From Auricularia sp. M13 (Eukaryota; Basidiomycota; Agaricomycetes; Auriculariales; Auriculariaceae): DNA of 64,000 nucleotides. The stretch spans positions 3,286,001-3,350,000 of the forward strand of contig CM073202.1 in assembly GCA_037042915.1 (NCBI GenBank), given 5' to 3'. Both the position numbers and the translations under genes were made by a program. The first letter of the stretch is position 1, and each line of letters begins with the position of its first letter. Below are positions 52,652 through 63,968 of this stretch, piece by piece. A model generated the notes under the pieces. That model saw nothing but the letters and a program-made list of their open reading frames with translations, did no database searches and was not told where the DNA came from.

Positions 52652-53974
52652 TCATTGGTTATCTTTGGGCGATGTCAACAAGGCCGATGCATGCAGCTCT
52701 GAACGAAGCTCACCTTCCAAAACCATAGAAATCTTTGTGCCAATAAATAGGTTGTCCATGTTCTGTTGCAGCGGCGTCTTGATTACAGACGGGACGGTCT
52801 GATTCCACCTCACGCGTATCACGAGTGCACGAAGTTCGCACCAGTGGGCATTGGTGATCGCAAGCGGAATCGCCTCCCAAGGGTTGGTCAACATCCAAGG
52901 CAGCGTGAAGTTGTATTCGAAGATGATTTCGATCTCGCGCAGCGAAGGCGCGACGAGCTCCTGCGCGAACAGCCGGGACAGTCTTCCGGCCCAAAAGCGC
53001 TGGAAGGCGATCGTGCACCGCACATGTTTGATGGCGGGGAGGTGGCTCACGAGAGTCGCAAAATCTGTGGATTCTTCAGTTATCTGACGCCCCAAACGGT
53101 TTCCAAACCTGCCATCTAACATGACATCCTCGAAGCTCAGGTCAAGGCTACGAATCGTCTGCAGCATTGGGCTGGCGGGGTCTTGCAAGAGGTCGCCCAG
53201 AGGTCTGTCTGTAAGCTGTTGGTTCACGTACGCGGTGATGGAGCCCACGATCTCCACGCCTGCGATCCGTGCTGTGTCCATGGAAATCCAGCGTAAGACT
53301 GCTGAAAGGGCAGCCGAATTGGTGTTCATCTCCAACTCGATGGAGCAAGGCGCGATGAACTGCGGAGGGCACAGAACGGGTGCGACTGGGGAAATGGATT
53401 CCGCTGAAAGCGGCATGAAGTCATGACCGGACACTCTGAGGCATCTGAGCGTGGGCATAGCAGAAAGACGTTCCGCAAAGTCCTCCAGAGACACGTATTG
53501 GCCGACATGCGTCTGTAGCATCTTCAACCTCCCAAAATTGGCGTGCAGAGCAGCTTCGGAACTGCACTGGAAGCGGAAACGTCCAATGAGCGAAAGGCGT
53601 TCGACAGAATGGCCCTCTGGCAACCGTAACTCGCGAAGAAATGTGGAGTAGGCGTCGTCGTGTTCCCTACCGTCCAGCCAGTCCCCAACCTGCAGGTGCA
53701 CGACGAACCGGATCAGTTGCGGCAGCTCGCGCAGAAGCTTGGCGAATTCGGCGACTGTAACGCGGATGAAAGCCACGGGAGCTGTTGTAGACGAACTGGA
53801 CCACCAGCGGTCGAACGAGTACGGGGTTTGGGTAACCTGTAAAATGCGGAAAAGGTGCGCGAGACTGCGCACGCGCCAGGAGCGACCAATCATACTGCAC
53901 GACAGGAGCGAGGAGCGGTCGTCGTCGAGGAAATCGACGATACACTCGATTACTTCGGTGGGAAGATGCGGCAT
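52652..53974 (-). CDS. F-box protein, type D
   Basis: The frame extends to 54001, but that end is a GTG; the first ATG is 53974, giving MPHLPTEVIECIVDFLDDD, a textbook F-box start, then SCSMIGRSWRVRSLAHLF. 440 residues, one exon, stop at 52654. The body has LRR-like elements (VERLSLIGRFRF, LRCLRVSGHDFM, IRSLDLSFEDVML). This is the common Agaricomycete F-box class (LPxEVIxxIVDxL) and is unrelated in detail to types A-C here. Role: SCF substrate adaptor, inferred. It borders arm 2 of the inverted duplication. Confidence 0.82.
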   Translation of the reverse strand: MPHLPTEVIECIVDFLDDDRSSLLSCSMIGRSWRVRSLAHLFRILQVTQTPYSFDRWWSSSSTTAPVAFIRVTVAEFAKLLRELPQLIRFVVHLQVGDWLDGREHDDAYSTFLRELRLPEGHSVERLSLIGRFRFQCSSEAALHANFGRLKMLQTHVGQYVSLEDFAERLSAMPTLRCLRVSGHDFMPLSAESISPVAPVLCPPQFIAPCSIELEMNTNSAALSAVLRWISMDTARIAGVEIVGSITAYVNQQLTDRPLGDLLQDPASPMLQTIRSLDLSFEDVMLDGRFGNRLGRQITEESTDFATLVSHLPAIKHVRCTIAFQRFWAGRLSRLFAQELVAPSLREIEIIFEYNFTLPWMLTNPWEAIPLAITNAHWCELRALVIRVRWNQTVPSVIKTPLQQNMDNLFIGTKISMVLEGELRSELHASALLTSPKDNQ

Positions 53975-55120
53975 CTGCGCTGGATAGGTGTAAGCCCGCA
54001 CGGAATGGTGGCTAGCGCGCCAGAAAGCTCTTACGACAGAACTCGATGCTATGAGCAGTACAAGGATGAATCAGGCGGGCTTGTTGACAGCTCTATTCTA
54101 GTCCTGACAGTCGGACTTGGAAAGCGTGCCTCTCGTTCGCGTCAAAATCTCCAATGGCCAGTCCAGAAATATGTAATACAAACTGGTGATCTCGTGGCCA
54201 ATAAATTTTTATGTTAGGAGGCTAAGCAAGACGATTATTTTCTTATACCTGTGGGATTCCAGCCCGAATATGCTGCTCCGACTCAGCGTTAGGTGTCCAA
54301 CGCAGCCGTCAGAAAAAGAATACATGGAGTGTGCACTCAATTTAACACAAATCGGCTCATACTTTGTCATAAATCCTCAGTTGCAGCACCTATGGTCAAT
54401 TTCACAGCCCGGGCGTTGCCTCCTCACCTACCGAACAGATAAGTATGCAGGGAGACAGAAAGGAACTATTAGCAATGCGCAATGCTCACTCATAGGAGCT
54501 CTACTTATATTCTCTTTCTATAAATTATCGGGGCACAATCTGTGGACGGAATGATCACGGCGCGCATGTAACAGAAAAAGTGGCGATCTGTGGCACTCCC
54601 TCGCGAAAAGAGGCGTATATAGCTAAGGATACAACCACTTCTATCTATTCAAAACACAAATATTGAGTCGTGAGCGTCTCAGCGACAGTCAGTGTTATGC
54701 GTTTCAAAGATCGACCAGTCGGAGCCGTGTAGAGTCGTGGGGCGGCGGGCCGACTTTTCGGAAGGAAGATCTCAGCCTTCGACGTGGTAGAGATATCATC
54801 TTTTTAACTGCTAAATTACTCAAAAAGGCGTCTTGACTACTTCCTGGGCATCAGCCGACGACATTGAAAACGGCGCTGCGTGTACGACGACGTTTCCTGC
54901 CTCGCTTTACCGGTTTCAAACAAGCTGCTAGTAGCCAGACGACGCAATTCTGGATGTAAATGCTGCATTCAGACGCATTGAAAGTTTCAGTTCTTCATTT
55001 ACAGAGAAGGTGTCAAACGGCGTTGCCGATCCGGAATTTTAGATAGCTGTGCCCGCCAAGCATTTGTAGTTGTTTGCCCCGATCCGCTCCCGCCCCGTTG
55101 CTCCTGTCGTCGTCCTGGGC
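53975..55120. other. Intergenic stretch, relatively AT-rich
   Basis: 54180-55000 is more AT-rich than the neighbourhood and has no long frame. Nothing was recognised. It contains the promoters of the divergent F-box D and TVP38-like genes. Confidence 0.45.
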
Positions 55121-57774
55121 ATGTCATACCCGTACCAGCAGCCAGGGCATGACTACAACCCGTCGGTGTCGGACGTCAACCTGCACCACCGGCACCCGCA
55201 ACATCCATATGCCCAGGCCGAAGCGCAGCCATATGCCCCGGACCCGCGCTTTCCCCCGCCCCAGCAACAGCCGCCCACACTGGGCCCGTATGACCCGCCA
55301 AGACGCCAGCGCACGCCCAGCCCAACGCCCACGGAAATAGCAGAGATTAATGCCCCGCTGTACGACTACAGCCATCTCAAGAGGAAGGACTGGTGGCTGC
55401 AATGGCGGCTCGTCCGTGCGTGCCTCTCCCTCTCGTTTCTCCTGATGAACTCACATTTCTGCAGCCTGGTATATCGGAGGAATCATCCTCATCGCTGGCT
55501 TCACGATGCTCACTCTGTACCATAAGCAAATTGTCCGGTTCCTGCGCCCCGCCGCGGACTGGATGCACGAGTGCGCACTCGACTCTTCCAGTCTGACGGT
55601 CACCTGAAACTTTACAGTCTCAAGTTTGGCTACCTCATCCCCGTCGCCGTCTTCTTCGTCATTTCATTCCCGCCGGTACGCCGTGCCCGCACTGCCCATG
55701 GAGCTGCTCCTCACCGCACACAGCTTTTCGGCCACGAAATCGTCGCCGTCATCTGCGGTCTCGTCTGGGGCTTGGGTATCGGCTTCGCCATCACCTGCGT
55801 GGGTACACTGCTTGGCGAAATAGGCAACTACTAGTGCGTCCTTCGCTACCCATCCTTATCTTGCGCTTTCTGACGGGAAGGTGCAGTGCCTTCAAGTACT
55901 GCTGTCGCGCGCGCGCGGAGAAACTCGAGAAGGAGAAAGCGTACTACGACTGCCTCGCCCGCGTTGTGCGCGAGGGAGGGTTCAAGGTCGCCCTCATGGC
56001 GCGCCTGAGCGCCATTCCGGGGCACTGTACGCTGCGTTTTTCCCGATTTGAACGCGTTCTGATGCGGGTGCAGTCACCACGGCCATCTTCGCGACGTGCG
56101 GCATGAACATCTGGGTGTTCTCCCTGGCCGCCATCCTCTCGCTGCCGAAGCAGTTCATCACCGTCTACGCGGGCGTCATGCTCGAGCAGTCTGAAGACCA
56201 GGACAAAGAAAGCGAGTTTGAAATATTGTCTTCCATCCAGCGCAGCTGACCGCCGCCGTAGAGAAGGAGGACAAAACGCAGAAGATTATCTCGGACGCCG
56301 TCGCCGTCATCAGCGTGCTCATCACGTTTGGCGCGCTCTGGTGGATATATCGCGAGATGCAGCGCGTCAAGCCCGAGGTCTTCAGGGACCGTCGCCGTGC
56401 ACGGTGCGTCTACTTTTTCTCGATTCACATAGGATACTGACAAACGTCATTGCCTGCCGCCTTGACATGCTTCCATCGCATTGCTTGCCATGCGCACATC
56501 CCAACCCCCTGTCGATCTTACCTCTTCCGAATGAACTCGTAACTTGGGCGCCCGCGGAACCTCCAGGCTGGCAAAGCTGAACGCGGCTGCGGAACTGACG
56601 TCGTATTCGCTGGGCGACTCGAGCACGCGCGTCGGCACGGTGCGCTTTGACAAGTACGGCGGCAGCGCGAGCAACCAGGACCTGTACGAGATGCGCGGCC
56701 GCTCGCCCGCGCAGTTCGCGCAGAACCAGAAGCGCTCGAGCGGCGACGACGACGGCAGCGTGGAGAGCGCCGCCAGCGACGCGCCGCTGGGCGGGGGCGG
56801 CCCGCCTATCCGTACCGTTGACTATGGGAAGCCGTATGATACCGCGGAGGAGTACCGTCCGCAGGGTCAACCGGCGCCGGCCAAGCTTTACGATGCGCCG
56901 TACGATGGGCGCGGGCCGCCAATTTCGCGACCGAGTGAAGACAGGGCGCGTGGACCAGCTTCTTCGCAGCAACAGCAGTTCTATCCGCCCATGCCGCCGC
57001 CACCGGGGGCGGGATACGCACGCCATCAACAGCAGCAGCAGCAGGCGTATCCCCGCCCTCCAGACCAGTATCGGCCGCCGCAGTCCCCTCCGTCACAGTA
57101 TCAACCGCCTGCTGGGCCGCCACAGTCAAGTCAATACCCGGGCCAGCCCCCGCGGCCGCAGCAATTTGCATCCCCGCCCCAGTCGCCGCCGCAGCGGGAG
57201 CCGAGTACGATCCCCAACCCGTTCGCCGGGGGTTCACCACATGCGTTTGCACCTTCGAGCCCGCCCGCATCGCACGTGCCGGCGCTACCACCCCCGGCAC
57301 AAAGCCCATATGCATCGCAACCTCACCCCGGCCCTGCCACCACCCCTCTGGTCGGCGCTCCGAGCAGCGCGCCGCGGTTCGCCTTGTCGGACGGGCCTGG
57401 TGGCCCCTCGTCAGCCCCTGTACCCGCCCCGGCAAGTCAGCCCCGTTACCCGCTTTCGGACGGTCCCACGCGCCAGCCCTCGCGGCACAAGCGCGAGGAG
57501 GCGACGACCGAGGACGGCGATGATGCACACCTTGATGTCCCCGCCGTCCGTGGCGGCGCGCGCCACGTCAGCGAAGCGACGGCCTACTACTCCGCGAGCG
57601 AGGGCGAGGACGACGACGTGCCGGATATGCGTGCGCCGCCGCCGATGACGAGTAAGTAATTTTCTGTTGGGTCGATTGCAATACGGCTGGATGGCTCACT
57701 TTTGGGTAGCCTCTAAGATGCCTGGTTCGCTGTTCCGCGAGGAGAGCGAGCCTGGGCCTGGGTGGGCGCGGTGA
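55121..57774 (+). CDS. TVP38: TVP38/TMEM64-family Golgi membrane protein with long Pro/Gln tail
   Basis: ATG 55121 (MSYPYQQPGHDYNPS). Multiple short introns; the last follows CCGATGACGA|GTAAGT and joins MT to TSKMPGSLFREE, ending TGA 57772-57774. After a Pro-rich N-terminus (to YDYSHLKRKDWWLQW) come membrane segments: WYIGGIILIAGFTMLTLY, LIPVAVFFVISFPP, VICGLVWGLGIGFAITCVG. The VTT/SNARE-associated core follows: LLGEIGNY, then a loop with MARLSAIPGH, VTTAIFATCGMNIWVFSLAA, LPKQFITVYAGVML, then a last segment AVISVLITFGALWWIY. A ~370-residue cytosolic tail rich in Pro, Gln and Ser follows, much longer than in yeast Tvp38. Such proteins act in Golgi/ER membranes, probably as lipid scramblase-related factors. 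The tail function is unknown. Confidence 0.85.
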
Positions 57775-58391
57775 GGAGACGACTCAGACGACCGTAACGG
57801 ACTTGGGAGGATTGCATATCATACCCCGTGCTGACGCTTTCCCTTCACGAATTCTGACCCTGTGTTTATGCTACTGCTCCCGTCCTTTACTCTAGTACAT
57901 TTGTTTGGATGGCGACCTTTCGTTCAACTCTTGCAAACTGTCCAGTGTATCTCTTCTGGCGTTTCAAAGATTTGCCTGAGGTATTCCATCGGCGTTGAAC
58001 ATCTTCTGCCGAGAGGACGAGCTCTTCTCCAAACGGGGTGCGCCCTCAGAATTCCGGTTTCCATAGCAGCAGACACACGGGTCGACGATATCGGGACTCC
58101 CTGCCCAAAAGATGAACGGCCATAGTCTTACCACATCCGCGACTCGCGGATGGGGAAAATCGCAGAAAATAGGTCTCAGCCACGGAACCCTCAAACCGGG
58201 AAATGGAAAATAAATGAGCATATCCGCCCTCCTTTGTACAACACCTTCATACTATAACATTCAATGCAGAGCGAAAGCAAAAGGTGTAGGATGTGGGCTG
58301 TAGTAGTTACAAAGCCGAATCGCGCCCGATTCCGCCTCACGCAAATTGTTTCTTGACCTTGTCCTGTAACAAGAATGAGCAGCTAATTGGG
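57775..58391. other. Convergent 3' intergenic stretch
   Basis: Between the TVP38-like stop and the IDH stop. No gene or repeat was recognised. Confidence 0.5.
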
Positions 58392-60192
58392 TCATCGGGG
58401 CGCGCAACGCACGTTGACGGCATCCAAATACGCAGTCGTCGTGACCCAGTGCTCGCGCTTAACGCCCTTGACACCGTGGATGGCGATGGCGAGGTCCTTC
58501 GTCATGACGCCCTCCTTGTCAATCAGGTCCACGCACGCCTTCTCCACGACATCGCAGAACTTCTTCAGCGCCGCGTTGTCGTCCGTCTTCGCGCGGAACG
58601 CCAGCCCGCGCGTCCACGCGAAGATGCTGGCAACGGGGTTCGTCGAAGTCTCGTTGCCCTTTTGGTGTTCGCGATAGTGGCGGGTGACCGTGCCTTGCGC
58701 GCATGCGTCAGCCGCGAAATAAAAGGTAATAATGGACGCACCGTGCGCTGCCTCGGCCTCAATCGTCTTGCCGTCGGGCGTGATCAGCTCGCTCGTCATC
58801 ATGCCCAGCGAGCCAAAGCCCTGAGCAAGGATGTCGGACTGCACGTCGCCGTCGTAGTTCTTGCACGCCCATACGAACCCGCCGGACGACTTGATGGCCT
58901 GCGCCACCATGTCGTCGATCAGCCTGTCGTGCATGTCAGCGAAAGGAAGCACAGCGGGCAGTTCGACGCCAGCGCACCGGTGTTCGTAGTAAATACCCGC
59001 GGCTTCGAACTGGCTCTTGTACTGCGCCTCGTAGATCTCCTGGAAGATGTCTTTGAAGCGGCCGTCGTACTTCTTCATGATCGTGTTCTTTGTCGACATG
59101 AACTGCAACCGATTCAGTGGATTTAGCCAGTAGCGCACGGGGCAGACGCACAAGAGGCAGCTTCTTCTCCAGCGCCATCTTGAAGCTCGAGTGCGCGAAG
59201 CCCGTTATGGAGTCGTCCGTGTTGTACATGCTCATGGCGACGCCGCGCCCCTTGAAGTCGTACACGTCCATCTTGACCGGCTCGCCGCCCTGCGGCGTGA
59301 ACACAAGCTGAAGCTTGCCAGGCCCGGGCACGACGTAGTCTGTGCTGCGGTATTGGTCACCGAACGCATGACGGCCGATGACAATGGGCTTTGTCCATCC
59401 GGGCACCGGGCGCGGGATGGAGTCGAGCACGATGGGCTCGCGGAAGACGGTGCCGCCGAGAATGTTGCGGATGGTGCCGTTGGGCGACTTCCACATCTAC
59501 CGCGAGTTAGCACAAGACCGAGCCTGGAAACGCATATCCTGACCTGCTTGAGATTGAACTCCTTGACGCGCGCCTCGTCGGGTGTGATGGTCGCGCACTT
59601 GATGCCGACGTTGTACTTGAGGATAGCCTCGGCGCTCTCAATCGTCACGCGGTCCTCCGTCGCGTCGCGGTGCTCGAGGCCAAGGTCGTAGTACTTGATG
59701 TCCAGCTTCAGGTAGGGCAGGATGAGCTCCTCGCGGATCTTCTGCCAGATGATGCGCGTCATCTCGTCACCGTCCAGCTCGACGACGGGGTTCGTGACCA
59801 CTATGCGCTTGTCGACAGCTGGACACGTTCGACGTAGACATTGCGGGGACCAGGGAGAATCCGGTGGGCCCAGACGATGTCAGAAGCCACGTAAGCAGCG
59901 CGAACGAGTAGCCATAGACCGAAGCCGCGTGGAGAGCAAGGTTGAAGCGAGCAACGAGTCGGCGGGTCGTACAAGGGATCATCGCCAGCCAATAGGTGGG
60001 TGTGACCAAGTTTCCAAAGCGTGAATCGTCCCAAAACAAGGCCCCAAAAGTACGCAGAAAGTCAGAAGCATGGCCATGAATGTAATAAGCGACTGCAAGG
60101 CTTCCAGGACTGCAGCACGAACCAGTGGTCATGGTCCTCCGCGCCAATGGGCGCAGTGTACGAGGAGCAGCGCGAAGGGACCTGGCGAACAT
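58392..60192 (-). CDS. IDP1: NADP-dependent isocitrate dehydrogenase, mitochondrial form
   Basis: ATG 60192 gives [20 protein letters not shown], an Arg-rich presequence for mitochondria. A second in-frame ATG ([11 protein letters not shown]) could yield a cytosolic form. Five exons: a 304-bp first intron (60122-59819), then introns before MWKSPNG (about 59545-59497), within KKLPL|FMSTKN (about 59137-59088) and within AAHG|TVTR (about 58732-58690). Signatures: [76 protein letters not shown] (metal-binding Asp), [15 protein letters not shown], and [18 protein letters not shown]. It converts isocitrate to 2-oxoglutarate with NADPH production. The length matches fungal Idp proteins and no defects were seen. 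The gene ends at TGA 58392-58394. Confidence 0.93.
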
Positions 60193-60617
60193 GGTGACGG
60201 TTGAGTGTAGGAGTGCGGCGTGCGGGGGATCGACTGTGGGGTAGGAGGTGATGTGCTGTGCGTGCCTGCGCCGAGGAAGTTGTGATCAACGTCCGGACCA
60301 GTTGAGCGGAATGTTCCGGGCAACATCGGCACGGCTGTCCCGCATGCTCGTCAACGTGGACCAACAAAGAGGGAAAGCTGGCGATTATGACAACCCCTAC
60401 ATCAACGTTACAGCTTTCAGTATCCCCATTCATTGCATAAGTAACATTTTGTAACCCGATTGCAGCTTATCTATCTCGCAAGGTCTTCTTAACGCCGTTG
60501 CAACATGCTCACAACTGCTTGAAGCCGCGTAGTACAGTACGTACAAGAGGTCTGTGTCAGGGAGATTTGCAGGCGCTCTGAGAGAGAGACTCAAAATGCG
60601 GTGGTGCGTGTTTACCG
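60193..60617. other. Divergent intergenic region, IDH / F-box
   Basis: A divergent promoter region of 425 bp. No coding frame or repeat was recognised. Confidence 0.45.
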
Positions 60618-62108
60618 ATGTTTACGTGCTCCTGCCCTCCGACCCATAAGGCCTGGAGAATGTCACCTACAGCGGCTTATATGTCACGGATTCCACTAGA
60701 GACGCTGCGCGGCGTTTTCGTACACTTGCCTTTCGTAGATCGCGTACACGCGTCGCACGTCTGCAGGACCTGGCGGGACGCATCGCTAGCGCATCCAGGG
60801 GCCCTCTGGTCGCATATAATATCCAACGGAACGCGAGCTGGAGTACTCGCCCAGCTTTTCGAGCGATCGCAGGGCGTGCCCGTGAGCGTCGAAGTGCTAC
60901 TTACAGATAATTCGCTCGGGGAATCTTTGGCCGCTCTTCAGAAGCACCTGCACCGCATCCGCACCTTATATCTGCACTCGTTCGAAGTAGGAGAAGGGGA
61001 ACTCTCCAGTCAGAACATACACCTCGTCTACCGCGTTGACATCGCTCGACCTACGGCTCCCGATCGCCGACTTCCCAACTTGGAATAGTGAGTTCAAAGC
61101 AGCAAAGCATACGGACCACGATTTGGATCTCTTATGCATGGGAAATTTTTAACAGATCACGATGCTCCTGCTGACATTTTTGCTGGACAAGCGCCTGAGC
61201 TTCGCCGAGCAACTTGGTTGGAGATAGGGCTCGAACCCCGCGGATACGGGTATCCCGCTCTCAGAGGACTCACGCACTATAACATTGAGATTACGTATCT
61301 TTCTGCGGCGCATATATCGGCGATCCTATCCTGCCTTCCAGCTCTCACGTCTCTGAAGATCGTCACGCACGCTTTCGACCTTCCAGGAGTCTCCCCTGCA
61401 TTCTCACAGCGCCTCGAGCAGCTCCATATTGACATGCGCGGCCTTCCGTCACGGCAATCGGTCATTTCTCTAGCAAGGTACCTTGGATATATGCACACGC
61501 GACGGCCCGTCACCACATCCGTATGCAAGGATTGGCCCGAATGGTTCTCAGCGGCACCGCGGACCATCCCTCACCGTCTCAAGATAACGAAAGAAACAAC
61601 GACGTCAGATCCCTGGATAGATTGCTGGTGCATGATCGACGATGGTGGATACATCTCGGAATGCTTGGGCGCTCCCACCTATATTATGCTCAGCTCGCCC
61701 ATGGGCAAGCGCGTCTTCGAGCGGCTGGAGACCTTGGAAATTATGGCCAACGAAACTCATATACGGATCTTCTGCAACATTGCCCCACTGCCTCGCCTTT
61801 CTCGACTCGTCGTGAATGTCACAGACAACGGCGACTCCGTGGGTAGGCTCGGCTCCCCCAGCGCGCAGATAGGGAAACTTGCCTGCCCCCAACTACGTCT
61901 TTTGGAGCTGCGGGGCAGAGCGTCAACGTGGATCATGCTGGTTCTGTCCGCGGACGACGTGGATCAATTCGTGCTGAATACGCTCGCGTTCGACCCAGCC
62001 ATGCCGCTCCGGGTCCTCCTCAGAAACGCCACACTATCGTCGACAGCATCTGCAAGGCCAACTCCTGGCTCAGGACAGGTAACTCATTGGTTGTCGGTGG
62101 AGATCTGA
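60618..62108 (+). pseudogene. F-box protein, type C-like, with a frame disruption
   Basis: Three in-frame ATGs (60618, 60660, 60681) precede the F-box: SRIPLETLRGVFVHLPFVDR, SHVCRTWRDASLAHPGALWS. The body resembles type C (RSQGVPVSVEVLLTD, HLHRIRTLYLHSFE). Near 61035 the reading frame appears to shift: the likely continuation (TSLDLRLPIADFPTWN) is in another frame and then fits a GTGAGT..TTAACAG intron (about 61089-61158) into HDAPADIFAGQAPELRR. The second ORF then runs to 62108 with leucine-rich repeats (LRLLELRGRAS). Either a single indel has broken the gene or the model misses a splice. The C-terminus diverges from the other type-C genes and ends soon after a GTAACT. Confidence 0.6.
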
Positions 62109-62465
62109 AGGCTTACTGACGGATCCGAAGCTTTTAGTCATAGAGACTATACTAGTCAGCGATTACGATGGTAAGCTCATTTCCATCGAAGAGTCTGATG
62201 ATAGCTAATACTCTCAGCCTCCATCGGTGAAGGAGGATATTCAGATAGGCCAGGTCCAACTGATCAACGATGTAAATTATACGGGAGGCTGGTCTATTAT
62301 TCAATTTCTATAAATGAAATTCATCCGATCTATACTGTTTACTGGTCAGGTCGAGACAGGCTGCAGCGGGCTTCCTACGTTGCGGGTATTAGTGGATAGC
62401 GCAAACGTTTGTATGGGACTCACCTATCGCTTTGTCGAATATTGTCAGGTCGGGCAGAGATACAG
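62109..62465. other. Convergent 3' intergenic stretch
   Basis: About 357 bp between convergent F-box genes; no gene was recognised. It is more AT-rich than its surroundings. Confidence 0.5.
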
Positions 62466-63968
62466 TTAGACCGGGCTCGCCCAGAGCCCTTCGTCCCCAT
62501 CCTCCTTAGAGTGCCGCCCACAAAAGCCGCGCCGCCGGACATCAGAAAACGTCTGTTCCAGTAGCCGCCGCGCCTCTGGCTTCGCCAACTCAATGCCGAC
62601 AAGGACAAGCGCCGCCTTGGTGCGTTTCGGCCGCGCGACCTGACCCAGCGCGCGGCCAAGGAACGCCACCTCGCGCGACTGGACAGTGATCGTCTCGTCA
62701 AGCGCAAAAAGCACAACCTCCTCAAGGGCCGCACAGGGAACGCGGTATGTACTCTCTGCATGGAACTCTCTTGACGTCTTGTCGTCGTCGGAGAACACAA
62801 GATTGGGGTGCGGTCTGAGCATGTCGGGCGGCCAAACCGTCGCGGGATGATCGTTTTGCGAGTCCAAGTCGACTTTTAGTACGCGCAGGGCCGGGAGCGC
62901 GGTGTTGCAGGCCAGGAAAGAGTGGAGGAATGTGCTTTCCACGCGGACGTAGGTCAGATGGGCGGGACCTCCGCCTGGCTTCCAGTCGATAGACAGCGTG
63001 CTGTCGGGTAACCACTCGCTCATATCGTAGATGCGCCGCCAGTGTCGGTGAGCGGGGACGATAATGATGGAAAGTTCTACGTGTCGGTGGAGGTTGCCTT
63101 GAAGGCGGAGGGAAAACTCCACGGCGGTGTCTGATTCGGGCTCGATCCACATAATGTCGTCGCAGGCCACGCGGACGTCCGGGATCTTGTCGATGTCCAG
63201 GGAACGCAAGACTTCCGCAGCGTTGATACCGCCTTCGACAATGAGCGAGCGCAGGTTCAACCCCTTGAGGAGGCCCTGCGGCAGTTCCACGGGAGCAGCA
63301 TACAGCGTTAGCGCGGAGAGCCTCGGAAAGTCGCGCGCGAGCGGAATGTTGTAGAATGAGGAGTCCTTATTTGCAAGTTGCAACGATGTGACCCCATTGA
63401 AAACGGGTACCTGCGCTGCTGGTAGGTGGACGTCGCCTAGCAGGACTGCGCGCAGAAGCGGTGCATGGCCAGCAAAGAGCTCCGGCGGTAGAATAGGCTT
63501 GCAGGCAGGGTTTAATACGGACCGGGAGAGCAGAAGATTTTGCAGATGCGGTGCAGGGTGACAAAGAGCGGCCGCTATGTCGTCATCCCAGTCGGCCAAG
63601 TCGACCTCTAGGTAGATCAGGAGCGGCAACGCAGGTGTAATGGCAGACATTATATCGCGCATTTGATGCTTTTCATCCTCATTAGAGATCCGAGGAGAAG
63701 TGCTGGTAAGTGAGAGCATCGTGTGCACTGACAGCTTCAGGCGCAGGTTTTTGGGCAGTGCATGTTGGACGAGGGCTCGGAACTCCGCGAGCTGTTTGCC
63801 GCAGCTTCTTGACTGCTCCAATACGATATGTCGGTCGATATATAGTCCGGCATTCCACGCAGCGGCGTAAAATCTGCGGGAAACGCCCGATGCCCCACGA
63901 CGATTGGGAACCGTCAAATGGCTGAGGACCTGAGTCAGAAGCTCCATAGGAAGAGCCTCTAGACCCAT
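62466..63968 (-). CDS. F-box protein, type E
   Basis: A single-exon 500-codon frame, true ATG 63968, TAA 62468. F-box at the very N-terminus: LEALPMELLTQVLSHLTVP, then SGVSRRFYAAAWNAGLYIDR. This version lacks the usual Cys-Trp (VCRxW) and has VSRRFYAAAW instead. The body is leucine-rich (LPLLIYLEVDLADWDD, LQNLLLSRSVLN, LRAVLLGDVHLP, LRVLKVDLDSQ). The C-terminus is basic (RPKRTKAALVLVGIELAK). It is not closely similar to the other F-box genes here. SCF adaptor role inferred. Confidence 0.8.
   Translation of the reverse strand: MGLEALPMELLTQVLSHLTVPNRRGASGVSRRFYAAAWNAGLYIDRHIVLEQSRSCGKQLAEFRALVQHALPKNLRLKLSVHTMLSLTSTSPRISNEDEKHQMRDIMSAITPALPLLIYLEVDLADWDDDIAAALCHPAPHLQNLLLSRSVLNPACKPILPPELFAGHAPLLRAVLLGDVHLPAAQVPVFNGVTSLQLANKDSSFYNIPLARDFPRLSALTLYAAPVELPQGLLKGLNLRSLIVEGGINAAEVLRSLDIDKIPDVRVACDDIMWIEPESDTAVEFSLRLQGNLHRHVELSIIIVPAHRHWRRIYDMSEWLPDSTLSIDWKPGGGPAHLTYVRVESTFLHSFLACNTALPALRVLKVDLDSQNDHPATVWPPDMLRPHPNLVFSDDDKTSREFHAESTYRVPCAALEEVVLFALDETITVQSREVAFLGRALGQVARPKRTKAALVLVGIELAKPEARRLLEQTFSDVRRRGFCGRHSKEDGDEGLWASPV

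Noticed and set aside
61200-61245. tRNA-like B box (ggctcgaacccc)
   Set aside because: It lies inside F-box coding sequence and no matching A box or cloverleaf could be found. No tRNA, rRNA or CRISPR array was seen anywhere in the window.
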